Assembly (NCBI GenBank): GCA_002324875.1
Contig: NTJG01000004.1
Span: 186,001 to 250,000 of the forward strand
Source: Lysobacteraceae bacterium NML93-0793
GTDB taxonomy: Bacteria; Pseudomonadota; Gammaproteobacteria; Xanthomonadales; Xanthomonadaceae
DNA: 64,000 nt
Direction: 5' to 3'
Numbering within the stretch: position 1 is the stretch's first letter; every line of letters begins with the position of its first letter. Shown here piece by piece: positions 1 to 7,834 of the stretch. The notes under the pieces are model-generated. The model was not told the origin of the DNA. It worked only from the letters and a program-made list of their open reading frames with translations, and made no database searches. A program made the translations under genes and the position numbers.

Positions 1-1862
1 TGTTCGGCACAGCCACATTCGGCTACGACGCCGTGGATAATCTGCGCGCGATGCAGCTCGGCGGCGGGTCGCGCGCGCGCAGCCAGGGCTACGTCTACGA
101 TGCCTCGAACCGCCTGACCGCTGTCACCAATGCTGCCGGCGCTACGGTCCTCGGCCTGCAGTACGACACCCAGGGCAACCTGAGCCTTCGTGGCAGCCAG
201 GCATTCCAGTTCGATGTCGGGAACCGTCTGCGGGCTGCCGCCGGCCTGGAAAGCTATCGTTATGACGTTCACGGTCGTCGCGTGCAGGCACTGCGCAATG
301 ATCGAAGCCTGTACTCGCTGTATGGGCACGACGGCGTGCTGCGCTACCAGCGCGACGAGCACCGCCGGCTGACTTCTGAGTATCTGTACCTGGCGGGGCG
401 GCAGGTCGCACGGGTCGAGACCCCCATCCCGCTTGCAGCCCCCAGCCTCAGCGTCGCGGGCTACAGCGCGACGGGCCACTATGCCGTCACGTGGACTGGC
501 ACGCCCAACGCCTCCCACTACGAGCTGGACGAGCGCGGCAACGGCGGAAACTGGATGACCGTGCACGCCGCCGCACCCAACGAGTACCTGGCAACCGGAC
601 GGGCTTCGGGCACGTACGAGTATCGCGTGCGTGCGTGTGATGCCCAGGGCTGCGGTGACTGGAGCCAGACCGCGAGCGTGGCAGTTCTCCTGCCCCCGGC
701 AGGGAGCCCGCAGCTCAGTGCGCCGGCCGTTGCGGCGGGGGGGACGTACACGGTGGCATGGTCGCAAGTCGCCGGCAGCGATCGTTACGAGCTGGATGAG
801 CAGGTGTCGACAGGTGCCTGGTCCCGCGTTCACGACAGCGGGGCAACCGGGTTCGCTGTGGCCGGCCGTGCGGCGGGTGACTACGGATACCGCGTGCGCG
901 CCTGCAACGCATCGGGCTGCGGGTCCTATTCGCCCGAGGTCCGGGTCCAGTCGGTCCACGCCCCGGCCGTGGCCCCCGGGCTTTCCCTGCCGGCGTCGAG
1001 TCACGACGGCGCCTACGGTGTGTCGTGGAGCCCGGTCGGCGGTGCATCGCGGTACGAGCTGGAGCAGAGCGGGGCCGGTACCGGATGGGCCCTCGTCCAC
1101 AACGGCGCGTCTTCGAGCTGGAGCACGCAGTCCCAGGCTGCCGGGCAGTGGCGCTATCGCGTGCGCGCGTGCAATGCAGGCGGCTGCGGGCCGGTTTCGG
1201 CGGAGGCCTCGATCACCGTGGTCCGTGTGCCCGTGCATGCCCCGGCGCTCTCGGCGCCGGCATCGACCGTGGCGCCATCCCACACGGTCACGTGGACCCC
1301 GGTCGAGACCGCGACCGGGTACCGGCTGGACGAGTGGCTGGCCGATCGTGGCTGGCTGGCGCTGGGCGACAGCGCGGACACGACACGCGTCATCACCGGT
1401 CGCTCGGCCGGCACCTACGTGTATCGGGTTCAGGCCTGCAACGTGGCGGGATGTGGCCCGTATTCGGCCGAAGCGGCCGTGCAGGTGCAGCGCCCGCCCG
1501 CGGGCGTGGTCATCACGATCGCCCAGCGGCACATTTCCTATGGCGGCTCGGCCGACATCGTGAACCTGGCGTGCCAGGTCGGCTGGTCGACCGCCGCCAG
1601 CGTCGCGCACTACGAGCTGGCGCATCCGCAAGGCAACCTGCTGTACGCCGGGCCGGAGTCGTCCGTGAGTTCCTACAACACGGGGACCTACTGCGCCGAC
1701 CGCTACGTGGTGCGTGCCTGCAATGTGGCCGGTTGCTCCGCATGGTCGCCGGCCGTGGATGTTCACGAGACGCGGGACGATCCACCGCCTCCGGGAAATC
1801 CGGGTGATCCGCCGATGGTGCCGGCGTCCACCGGCAAGCTGCAGAAAGGAGGTCGCCCGTGA
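1..1862 (+). CDS. RHS/YD-repeat protein with fibronectin-like repeats, 3' part
   Basis: The reading frame is open to the left edge, so this is the C-terminal part of a longer gene; a GTG at 33 is only an internal codon. The first part (to about 420) contains YD-type repeats (FGYDAVDNL, YRYDVHGRR, YLYLAGRQVARVE), the beta-cage shell of RHS/WapA proteins. It is followed by five tandem repeats of about 90 residues, each ending in a V(R/Q)AC(N/D)xxGC(G/S)xxS motif (near 625, 895, 1160, 1430 and 1710). These look like fibronectin type III folds with a CxxxxC pair that could form a disulfide. The protein ends in a Pro/Gly-rich tail. The stop overlaps the next start by 4 bases (GTGA), so the RHS core is made as a separate, coupled product. 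RHS shells normally encapsulate a C-terminal toxin; that role here is inferred. Confidence 0.85.
   Translation, partial: FGTATFGYDAVDNLRAMQLGGGSRARSQGYVYDASNRLTAVTNAAGATVLGLQYDTQGNLSLRGSQAFQFDVGNRLRAAAGLESYRYDVHGRRVQALRNDRSLYSLYGHDGVLRYQRDEHRRLTSEYLYLAGRQVARVETPIPLAAPSLSVAGYSATGHYAVTWTGTPNASHYELDERGNGGNWMTVHAAAPNEYLATGRASGTYEYRVRACDAQGCGDWSQTASVAVLLPPAGSPQLSAPAVAAGGTYTVAWSQVAGSDRYELDEQVSTGAWSRVHDSGATGFAVAGRAAGDYGYRVRACNASGCGSYSPEVRVQSVHAPAVAPGLSLPASSHDGAYGVSWSPVGGASRYELEQSGAGTGWALVHNGASSSWSTQSQAAGQWRYRVRACNAGGCGPVSAEASITVVRVPVHAPALSAPASTVAPSHTVTWTPVETATGYRLDEWLADRGWLALGDSADTTRVITGRSAGTYVYRVQACNVAGCGPYSAEAAVQVQRPPAGVVITIAQRHISYGGSADIVNLACQVGWSTAASVAHYELAHPQGNLLYAGPESSVSSYNTGTYCADRYVVRACNVAGCSAWSPAVDVHETRDDPPPPGNPGDPPMVPASTGKLQKGGRP
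575..772 (+). repeat. RHS segment duplicated at 3941-4137 (intact copy)
   Basis: This part of the RHS gene, covering the end of the first and start of the second fibronectin-like repeat, reappears in direct orientation at 3941-4137 with a handful of substitutions and one deleted base. It is the functional copy because its frame is open. Confidence 0.9.
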
Positions 1863-2824
1863 GCGCGGTTCCCGGCAATCGGTTCGTGTGCGTGGCGTCG
1901 CTCATGCTGCTCGTGGCCGCCTTGATGCCGGTGACCGTGCATGGGCAGACGGTGACCTATGTGCACACCGATGCGCTGGGCAGTATCGTGGCCGAGACGG
2001 ATGCGGCCGGAGCCGTCATCTCGAGACGGGAGTACGAGCCCTACGGTCTGCAGCTCACGCCTGCGGTGCAGGATGGGCCGGGGTACACGGGGCATGTGCA
2101 GGATGCGGCGACTGGGCTGACGTATATGCAGCAGCGCTACTACGATCCGCAATTGGGACTCTTCCTATCCGTTGATTCGGTTACGGCTTACGGCAGTCCA
2201 ATTACGCAGTTCCATCGATACAGATACGCGAACAACAATCCCTACAAGTTCATTGATCCAGATGGGCGTGTTGGTGAGTTGCATTGGACAGCGAATAATC
2301 AAGTCACTTATACGGTGCGCTATGTCATGACGGGAGTTCCCGCTCCCTTCACGGCTGCGCAGATTAACGCTCAAGTTGCGCAAGATTTTTCCGGGGTCGT
2401 CAACATAAATGGTGTGGATGTGACGGTCACCGCTCAGGCAATCCAAGAGCAAGCCATTGGCCCTAATGTGAACACCATTAATGTGGTTCAGGACACGGCT
2501 GGAGTTACGTCAAGCGGACGATCACAGATCAACGCGATTGGTGGAAACCAGATTACAGCGGGAGCGTCAGGAGTAGATGCTGCGAATGCGGTTACTATTT
2601 CGCATGAGCTTGGTGGTCATGCTGGCGGCGCGGGGGATCAATATTCTGGAGGGGTTGGTGCGAATGGCCAGGAACTCTCTGCCGATGTGCCCGGTCCTGC
2701 AAATGTGATGAAGGATTTATCAGGACAGTCGGCCAACAGTCAAAGTCTCGGTGAGATTATCCGTGCCCCTACAAACGTGAATACTTGTTCTCAAGGTGTG
2801 AGTGCTGCTAGTGGAGGCTGCTGA
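1859..2824 (+). CDS. Secreted RHS core protein with variable C-terminal (putative toxin) domain
   Basis: The GTG start is favoured by a strong Shine-Dalgarno (AAAGGAGGT) six bases upstream inside the preceding gene. Residues 1-30 form a Sec signal peptide (RFVCV, hydrophobic core LMLLVAALM, then VHGQ). Residues 35-135 are the conserved RHS-associated core (YVHTDALGS, REYEPYG, YTGH, RYYDPQLGLFLSVD, NPYKFIDPDG). Beyond it the tip (136-321) is unlike the core and visibly AT-richer, as expected of exchangeable RHS toxin tips. It contains H249-E-L-G-G-H254-A-G-G-A-G-D260 and a later NVM at 282-284, similar to the metzincin zinc site and Met-turn but with one extra residue between E and the second H. 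Two cysteines sit at the C-terminus. A metallopeptidase-like activity is an inference. It overlaps the downstream lipoprotein gene by one base. Confidence 0.82.
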   Translation: MSAVPGNRFVCVASLMLLVAALMPVTVHGQTVTYVHTDALGSIVAETDAAGAVISRREYEPYGLQLTPAVQDGPGYTGHVQDAATGLTYMQQRYYDPQLGLFLSVDSVTAYGSPITQFHRYRYANNNPYKFIDPDGRVGELHWTANNQVTYTVRYVMTGVPAPFTAAQINAQVAQDFSGVVNINGVDVTVTAQAIQEQAIGPNVNTINVVQDTAGVTSSGRSQINAIGGNQITAGASGVDAANAVTISHELGGHAGGAGDQYSGGVGANGQELSADVPGPANVMKDLSGQSANSQSLGEIIRAPTNVNTCSQGVSAASGGC

Positions 2825-3363
2825 TGAAGGTGCTGAGTATTCTTGTTTGTCTAGTCGGCATGTCTTTGGTTGGTTGCGCATCAGCGTCTCCACCAATGCA
2901 GGGGGTGTCCGCCCCTGCCCGGAAGTGTGAAATTCCTTTGTCATCTTGGTGCATTGTTGAGGGCGCAGGCGTGGTTACTAGGCGTTTGGCTGATGACGGG
3001 GTTCATGACCGTATTTGGTCTTTGGAAGGGCGATTTAGACCGGAGTCTAAGCTCTTCATTCTTGAGCCAAACGGGTGCAAAAGAGGCTATGCGGATGAAA
3101 TGCAATTGTTGAGATTTGAGAAAGGGGTTGAGTGGGATGGCCTTGCTTTGAATAGAGCTATAGTCCGAATCAAATCGGATCACTCCTGTGACTTACAGAT
3201 CCTTTTTCCACCATTGGATGGAGACCCGATGGAGTGGGCGTTCTCGACTGGGCTAGGATTGATCTGGGGGTGTGGGGATAAGGCTTGTACTCCAACCCCA
3301 TTCGCTGATATCAAGCCGCTGCTGATAGAGCGAGGGGTGGGTTCAACTACCGCTGACCCATAA
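2824..3363 (+). CDS. Small lipoprotein, candidate RHS immunity protein
   Basis: This gene encodes 179 residues starting with a lipoprotein signal (MKVLSILVCLVGMSLVGC; lipobox LVGC, lipidated Cys18). The mature part has several cysteines (in the KCEI, SWCIV, NGCK, SCDL, WGCGDKAC contexts) but no family I recognise. The start overlaps the RHS tip stop by one base (TGATG), so the two are coupled. The base composition is AT-rich like the tip and unlike the chromosome around it, consistent with co-transfer. A periplasm-facing lipoprotein directly after a secreted toxin candidate is where an immunity protein would be expected. The function is inferred from position only. A hairpin terminator follows. 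Confidence 0.72.
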   Translation: MKVLSILVCLVGMSLVGCASASPPMQGVSAPARKCEIPLSSWCIVEGAGVVTRRLADDGVHDRIWSLEGRFRPESKLFILEPNGCKRGYADEMQLLRFEKGVEWDGLALNRAIVRIKSDHSCDLQILFPPLDGDPMEWAFSTGLGLIWGCGDKACTPTPFADIKPLLIERGVGSTTADP

Positions 3364-3367
3364 GAGC

Positions 3368-3392
3368 ACAAGGCCCGCTTTGCGGGCCTTGT
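3368..3392 (+). terminator. Hairpin terminator after RHS/lipoprotein unit
   Basis: A perfect 11-bp stem (ACAAGGCCCGC / GCGGGCCTTGT) encloses a TTT loop five bases after the lipoprotein stop. The downstream T-tract is weak (CATTGTTG), so termination strength is uncertain. Confidence 0.7.
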
Positions 3393-3414
3393 CATTGTTG
3401 CGGTCGGAAGTGGC

Positions 3415-3672
3415 TTATCGACCCGCTTGCGCCAGCAGCGAGTCCAATACCTCGCACACCATCTTCTGCTTGGCCTTCGGTAGCTGGCTGACCCGCTCCA
3501 ACTGCTGTTGCAGCTTCGGGGCCGGCCCGCGCTTGCCGGCAGGCCGCCGCCCCGGCATGCCGATCAGTTCTTCCACCGTCACCGCCAGCCCGGTCGCCAG
3601 GGCGGCCAGCAGCGACACAGGGACGCGCCTGCGCCCGATCTCGAACGAGGCGATCTCGTAAGCTCCCCCGTC
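3415..3672 (-). pseudogene. Truncated XRE-family helix-turn-helix regulator
   Basis: The remaining C-terminal part reads ...ASFEIGRRRVPVSLLAALA...VTVEELIGMPGRRPAGKRG. This matches the last helices of an XRE/Cro HTH domain (the xxYExGxRxP...LaxalGVsveeLlg pattern) plus a basic tail. The first helices and the true start are missing. The frame runs instead into the end of an IS3-type element at about 3660, where ORF finding picks an unrelated upstream start. The gene was evidently cut by the insertion and is unlikely to be functional. It may once have regulated the neighbouring island. Confidence 0.7.
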
Positions 3673-3940
3673 AAGCAGACACATCAAAAATAGAACTTCG
3701 GGCGTGTTGGTGGCGGTACTCGACGGGCGTCAGCCCGCCGAGTGAGTCGTGGGGTCGTGCTTCGTTGTAGTCGATCATCCACCAGTGGGTAGCTTCGCGG
3801 ACGTCGTCGAGGCGGGCGAACAGATGTTGGTCCAGCACTTCTTCGCGGTAAGTGCGATTGAAGCGTTCGATGAAGGCGTTCTGGTTCGGCTTGCCGGGCT
3901 GGATGTATTGGATCGCGACGCCGTTGGCTTTGATGTAATG
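3671..3940 (-). pseudogene. IS3-family transposase (OrfB) C-terminal fragment
   Basis: The translated fragment contains the C-terminal half of an integrase-type DDE core: VAIQYIQPGKPNQNAFIERF (with the last catalytic Glu), NRTYREEVLD, DYNEARPHDSLGGLTP and a normal stop. This is typical of IS3-group OrfB. The upstream part of the gene is absent: at 3940/3941 the reading frame jumps abruptly into an antisense copy of RHS sequence. The terminal bases after the stop (near 3659-3683) probably include the right inverted repeat of the element, but no matching left end was found. Confidence 0.82.
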
Positions 3941-4137
3941 ACCCAACGAGTACCTGGCGACCGGACGGGCTTCGGGCACCTACGAGTATCGCGTGCGTGC
4001 GTGCGATGCCCAGGGCTGCGGCGACTGGAGCCAGACCGCGAGCGTGGCCGTTCTCCTGCCCCCGGCAGGGAGCCCGCAACTCAGTGCGCCGGCGTTGCGG
4101 CGGGGGGTACGTACACGGTGGCATGGTCGCAAGTTGC
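3941..4137 (+). repeat. Displaced duplicate of RHS fibronectin-repeat DNA (pseudogenised)
   Basis: About 197 bases nearly identical to 575-772 of the RHS gene, in the same orientation. One base is missing (CGGCGTTGCGG against CGGCCGTTGCGG), which breaks the frame. Both ends abut IS3-family remnants. This is a relic of rearrangement in the RHS locus rather than a gene. Confidence 0.9.
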
Positions 4138-4400
4138 AGTACCTGACCCGGGTGCACGCGCTGCCGTTGCGTCGGTCCTGTGCATGCGTCGGGATCGCCC
4201 GCGCAGAAATGGTACGCGCCGCCACTCTGGACGGTGCGCGATGCCGAGTTGATCGGCGAGATCGCTCGGTTCGTTGAAGCGCATCCCAGCCGCGGCTACT
4301 GGAGTGCGGTGATCATCTTCGCAAGCAGCGGCCGGACTGGAACCCCAAGCGGATCTATCGCGTGTACAAGGCCATGAAGCTCAATCTGCTGCGCGACACG
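4138..4400 (+). pseudogene. IS3-family transposase (OrfB) N-terminal fragment, frameshifted
   Basis: Read with two frame changes, this stretch gives CACVGIARAE / WYAPPLWTVRDAELIGEIAR...EAHPSRGYW / KCGDHLRKQRPDWNPKRIYR...YKAMKLNLLR. This is the N-terminal HTH_21 region of an IS3-type OrfB (the xxSRGFWKxxxxLRxxxxxWNHKRxYRVYxxxKLNL pattern). Frameshifts lie near 4200 and 4302. It is on the plus strand, opposite to the C-terminal fragment at 3671-3940, so the two cannot be halves of one simply interrupted copy. It stops about ten bases before the eda stop codon. Confidence 0.72.
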
Positions 4401-4411
4401 CCGCAGTCAGA

Positions 4412-5086
4412 TCAGCCCGCTGCGCGCACCTCGCGCACGATCTGCGCCGCGCGCGCGGCGGTCTCGCGCACGCGGGTCCAGTCGCCGGCGGCGATCCAGG
4501 CCTTGTCGAGCATCCACGAGCCACCGATGCACAGCACGTTGGGCTGGGCCAGGAACTCGGCCGCGTTGGATTCGGAAATCCCGCCGGTCGGGCAGAAGCG
4601 CATGTCGTGCAGCGGACCGGCCAGGCCCTTGAGCATCGCCAGGCCACCGACCGCGCTCGCCGGGAACAGCTTGCAGTTGCGGAAGCCGCGCTCGCGCAGC
4701 GCCATGAATTCGGTCGGCGTCGCCGCGCCCGGCACGGCCGGGATCGACGCGTCGACCAGCGCATCGGCGAGCGCGGCCGGCGTGCCCGGCGTCACCAGGA
4801 AGTCGGCGCCGGCATCGGTCGCTGCGCGGATGTTGTCGGCGTTGAGCACCGTGCCCGCGCCGATGACGATGTCCGGGCGTTCGCGCTTGAGCAGTGCCAG
4901 CGCGTCGATGGCGACCGGCGTGCGCAGGGTGAGTTCGAGCGTGTTCAAGCCGCCCTCGAGCAGGGCGTCGGCGATCGCACGCGCCTCGTCGAGGGTGTGG
5001 ACCGTGATAACCGGCAGCACGCCGGCGTTGCGCAGGAGGTCGGCGGCGTGCGCCTGGCGGTCCTGCATGGAGGCAATCGAAGTCAT
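4412..5086 (-). CDS. eda: 2-dehydro-3-deoxy-phosphogluconate (KDPG) aldolase
   Basis: This is the last enzyme of the Entner-Doudoroff pathway, splitting KDPG into pyruvate and glyceraldehyde-3-phosphate. The 224-residue protein shows the class I aldolase signature: Glu51 in LNTLELTLRT and the Schiff-base Lys139 in RNCKLFPAS, with the phosphate-binding GGIS segment following. The ATG at 5086 lies four bases after the edd stop; an alternative ATG (MQDRQ) lies six codons in. It is the last gene of the zwf-glk-pgl-edd-eda operon and ends next to the IS remnants. Confidence 0.95.
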   Translation of the reverse strand: MTSIASMQDRQAHAADLLRNAGVLPVITVHTLDEARAIADALLEGGLNTLELTLRTPVAIDALALLKRERPDIVIGAGTVLNADNIRAATDAGADFLVTPGTPAALADALVDASIPAVPGAATPTEFMALRERGFRNCKLFPASAVGGLAMLKGLAGPLHDMRFCPTGGISESNAAEFLAQPNVLCIGGSWMLDKAWIAAGDWTRVRETAARAAQIVREVRAAG

Positions 5087-5090
5087 CGGA

Positions 5091-7007
5091 TCAGGCGTCC
5101 TTGGAGTCGTGCGGGGCGTCGAGCGCGGCGGCATCGGCGCCGAGATCGTATTCGGCGTCGTAGTCCCAGGCGCTGCCATCGGTGGTGGCGGGGCCGCACG
5201 AGATCGACAGCGCGCCCTGGTCGGCGGGCGAGACGTTCGCGCGGTTGAAGCCGAACAGGTTGCGGCCGTAGTCGGTGGGGGCCGGCGCGGTGTCGGCGGC
5301 GGCTTGGCGCGCCGCCCATTCGTCGGCATCGACGAGTGCTTCCAGTGTGCCGCCTTCGCCGTCGAGGCGGATGAGGTCGCCCTCGCGCAGCAGCGCGAGC
5401 GGCCCGCCGCGCGCGGCTTCGGGCGTGACGTGGATCGCAGCGGGAATCTTGCCCGATGCGCCCGACAGACGGCCATCGGTGACCAGCGCGACACGTCGGC
5501 CCTGGTTCTGCAGCATGCCCAGCAGCGGCGCCAGCGAATGCAGTTCAGGCATGCCGTTGGCACGCGGGCCCTGGTAGCGCACCACCGCGACGAAATCCTG
5601 CGGCAGCGCACCGGCCGCGTGCAGGCGGTTGAGCGCCTGCGGCGTGTCGACGACGACGGCCGGAGCCTCGATGCTGCGGTACTCGGGTTTGACCGCCGAC
5701 AGCTTGATCAGCGAACGGCCGAGATTGCCGCGCAGCAGGCGCAGGCCACCCTGGGCTTCGAACGCATCGGTGGCCGGGCGCAGCACGGTGTCGTCGGCGC
5801 TGCGCTCGATGCCGGGCACATAGACCAGGCGTTCGCCGTCGAGCTTGGGGTCGTTGCAGTAGGCGCGCATGCCGCCGTCGGCGACGGTGGTGAGGTCGTC
5901 GTGCATCAGGCCGGCGTCCATCAGCTCGCGGAACACGAACGCGTTGCCGCCGGCGGCGTGGTAGCGGTTCACGTCCGCCTCGCCGTTGGGATACACGCGG
6001 GCCAGCAGCGGCACCACCTGCGACAGCGCGTCCATGTCGTCCCAGGTGAGCACGATGCCGGCCGCGCGCGCGACCGCGATCCAGTGGATGGTGTGGTTGG
6101 TCGAGCCGCCGGTGGCCATCAGCATCGCGACCGCGTTGACGATCGCGCGTTCGTCGATCAGTTCGCCGAGCGGACGGTAGTCGTTGCCGAGCGCGCTGAT
6201 CGCCACCGCGCGCGACACCGCCTCGCGGGTCAGCGCCTCGCGCAGCGGCGTACCGGGATTGATGAAGGCCGCGCTGGGCAGCTGCACGCCCATCGCCTCG
6301 AGCATGGTCTGGTTGGAGTTGGCGGTGCCGTAGAACGTGCAGGTGCCGGCCGAGTGGTAGGACTGGGCCTCGACCTCCAGCAGTTCCTCGCGCGTGGCTT
6401 CGCCTGCCGCGTAGCGCTCGCGCACCGCGGCCTTGGTCTTGTTCGGAATGCCCGGCGTCATCGGGCCGCCGGGAATGAAGATCGCCGGCAGATGACCGTA
6501 GGCGAGGGCGCCGATCAGCAGGCCGGGCACGATCTTGTCGCAGATACCCAGATACACGCTGCTGTCGAACATGTCGTGCGACAGCGCGATCGCGGTGGCC
6601 TGGGCGATGACGTCGCGCGAGAACAGCGACAGCTCCATGCCGGCCCGGCCCTGGGTGACGCCGTCGCACATCGCCGGCACGCCGCCGGCGACCTGCGCGG
6701 TGGCGCCGAGGGCGCGCGCGGTGTCGCGGATGAACTCGGGATAGGTCTCGTAGGGCTGGTGCGCCGACAGCATGTCGTTGTACGCGGTGACGATGCCGAT
6801 GTTCGCGGTCGGCTCGGCGCGCAGGCGCTGCTTGTCGGTCGGGCCGCTGGCGGCGAAGCCGTGGGCCAGGTTGGCGCAGCTCAGGCGTCCGCGCAGCGGA
6901 CCCTGGTCGCGCATGCGCGCGATGCCGTCCAGATAGGCGCGACGCGAGGCCGCGCTGCGCTGGCGAATGCGCTCGGTGACGGACTGGACGATCGGATGGA
7001 GGCTCAT
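5091..7007 (-). CDS. edd: 6-phosphogluconate dehydratase
   Basis: It dehydrates 6-phosphogluconate to KDPG in the cytoplasm using an iron-sulfur cluster. The 638-residue length is normal for Edd. Cluster-ligand and signature segments of the IlvD/Edd family are visible: [19 protein letters not shown] and [14 protein letters not shown], plus GGPMTPG and ATGGSTNH. It lies 78 bases downstream of pgl and four bases before eda, on the same strand, so co-transcription is likely. Confidence 0.97.
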   Translation of the reverse strand: MSLHPIVQSVTERIRQRSAASRRAYLDGIARMRDQGPLRGRLSCANLAHGFAASGPTDKQRLRAEPTANIGIVTAYNDMLSAHQPYETYPEFIRDTARALGATAQVAGGVPAMCDGVTQGRAGMELSLFSRDVIAQATAIALSHDMFDSSVYLGICDKIVPGLLIGALAYGHLPAIFIPGGPMTPGIPNKTKAAVRERYAAGEATREELLEVEAQSYHSAGTCTFYGTANSNQTMLEAMGVQLPSAAFINPGTPLREALTREAVSRAVAISALGNDYRPLGELIDERAIVNAVAMLMATGGSTNHTIHWIAVARAAGIVLTWDDMDALSQVVPLLARVYPNGEADVNRYHAAGGNAFVFRELMDAGLMHDDLTTVADGGMRAYCNDPKLDGERLVYVPGIERSADDTVLRPATDAFEAQGGLRLLRGNLGRSLIKLSAVKPEYRSIEAPAVVVDTPQALNRLHAAGALPQDFVAVVRYQGPRANGMPELHSLAPLLGMLQNQGRRVALVTDGRLSGASGKIPAAIHVTPEAARGGPLALLREGDLIRLDGEGGTLEALVDADEWAARQAAADTAPAPTDYGRNLFGFNRANVSPADQGALSISCGPATTDGSAWDYDAEYDLGADAAALDAPHDSKDA

Positions 7008-7085
7008 GGGCGGCGGCTACGGGTCGGTGAGAAAGGACGCGCGCGCAGCGTGAGCCGCGCGGGCGGCGGGGCGATCAGCACCCGA

Positions 7086-7778
7086 TCACGGGCACCAGTG
7101 CACGTGCAGGGCGGCGCCGGGCACGGTGAGCGCGAGACGCGCAGGCAGCTCGCGGACATCGTCGCTTTCCAGCAGACGATCGAGCAGCGCGCGTTTCTTC
7201 TCGCCGCGCACCAGCAGGATGCGCGTGTGCGCCGGCGCGAGGCCGGCCGGCGTGAGACTGATCCGTCGATGCCACTGGCCTGCGCCCGGGCATCCCGTGG
7301 CATCGACGCCCACGTAGGGCGTACTCGCCGCGACGGCGCGGTCGAAGTCCTGCATGCCGGGGAACAGCGACGCCGTGTGACCATCGTCGCCCATGCCCAG
7401 CACCACGACGCCAGCAGGCTGCTTGGCATGCAGGTTGGCCGTGGCCAGCGCTTCGTCGAACGGACGCCCGGCGCTGGTGATCGCCTCGAGCCGCGCCTTC
7501 TGCGCCTTGTTCTGGATCAGCGTCTCGCGCACCAGGCGCGCGTTGCTGTCCGGGTCTTCGGGCAGCAGCCAGCGCTCGTCGACGAGCGCGACGTCGACCT
7601 TCTCCCAGTCGAGCGGCGCCTTGGACAATGCGGTGTAGACGGGGCCGGGCGTCTTGCCGCCCGACAGCAGCAGGCGCGCGCGCGGACGCTGTTGCAGGTC
7701 ACGGGCGATCGCGGACGAGATGGCGATCGCCGCGCCCCAGGTCCACTGGGTGGCGGATTCGTAGGCGTGCAGATGCAT
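7086..7778 (-). CDS. pgl: 6-phosphogluconolactonase
   Basis: It hydrolyses 6-phosphogluconolactone, the product of Zwf, to 6-phosphogluconate. Family motifs are present: LLLSGGKTPGPVY (substrate phosphate loop), VALVDERWLL and GMGDDGHTASLFPG. The chosen ATG (MHLHAYES) gives 230 residues, the usual family length, and has a GAGG seven to eight bases upstream. An in-frame GTG at 7838 overlaps the glk stop (GTGA) and would add 20 residues; translational coupling makes it a serious alternative. The gene sits third in the Entner-Doudoroff operon. Confidence 0.93.
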   Translation of the reverse strand: MHLHAYESATQWTWGAAIAISSAIARDLQQRPRARLLLSGGKTPGPVYTALSKAPLDWEKVDVALVDERWLLPEDPDSNARLVRETLIQNKAQKARLEAITSAGRPFDEALATANLHAKQPAGVVVLGMGDDGHTASLFPGMQDFDRAVAASTPYVGVDATGCPGAGQWHRRISLTPAGLAPAHTRILLVRGEKKRALLDRLLESDDVRELPARLALTVPGAALHVHWCP

Positions 7779-7834
7779 ACCTGCATCCTCGCCGATTCCG
7801 CCCGTATTTCCAAAAGTGGCGGCGCCGGACGTGT

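Noticed and set aside
3415-3687. XRE gene as an intact antitoxin-like regulator
   Set aside because: The first HTH helices are missing and the apparent start lies in IS-end sequence.
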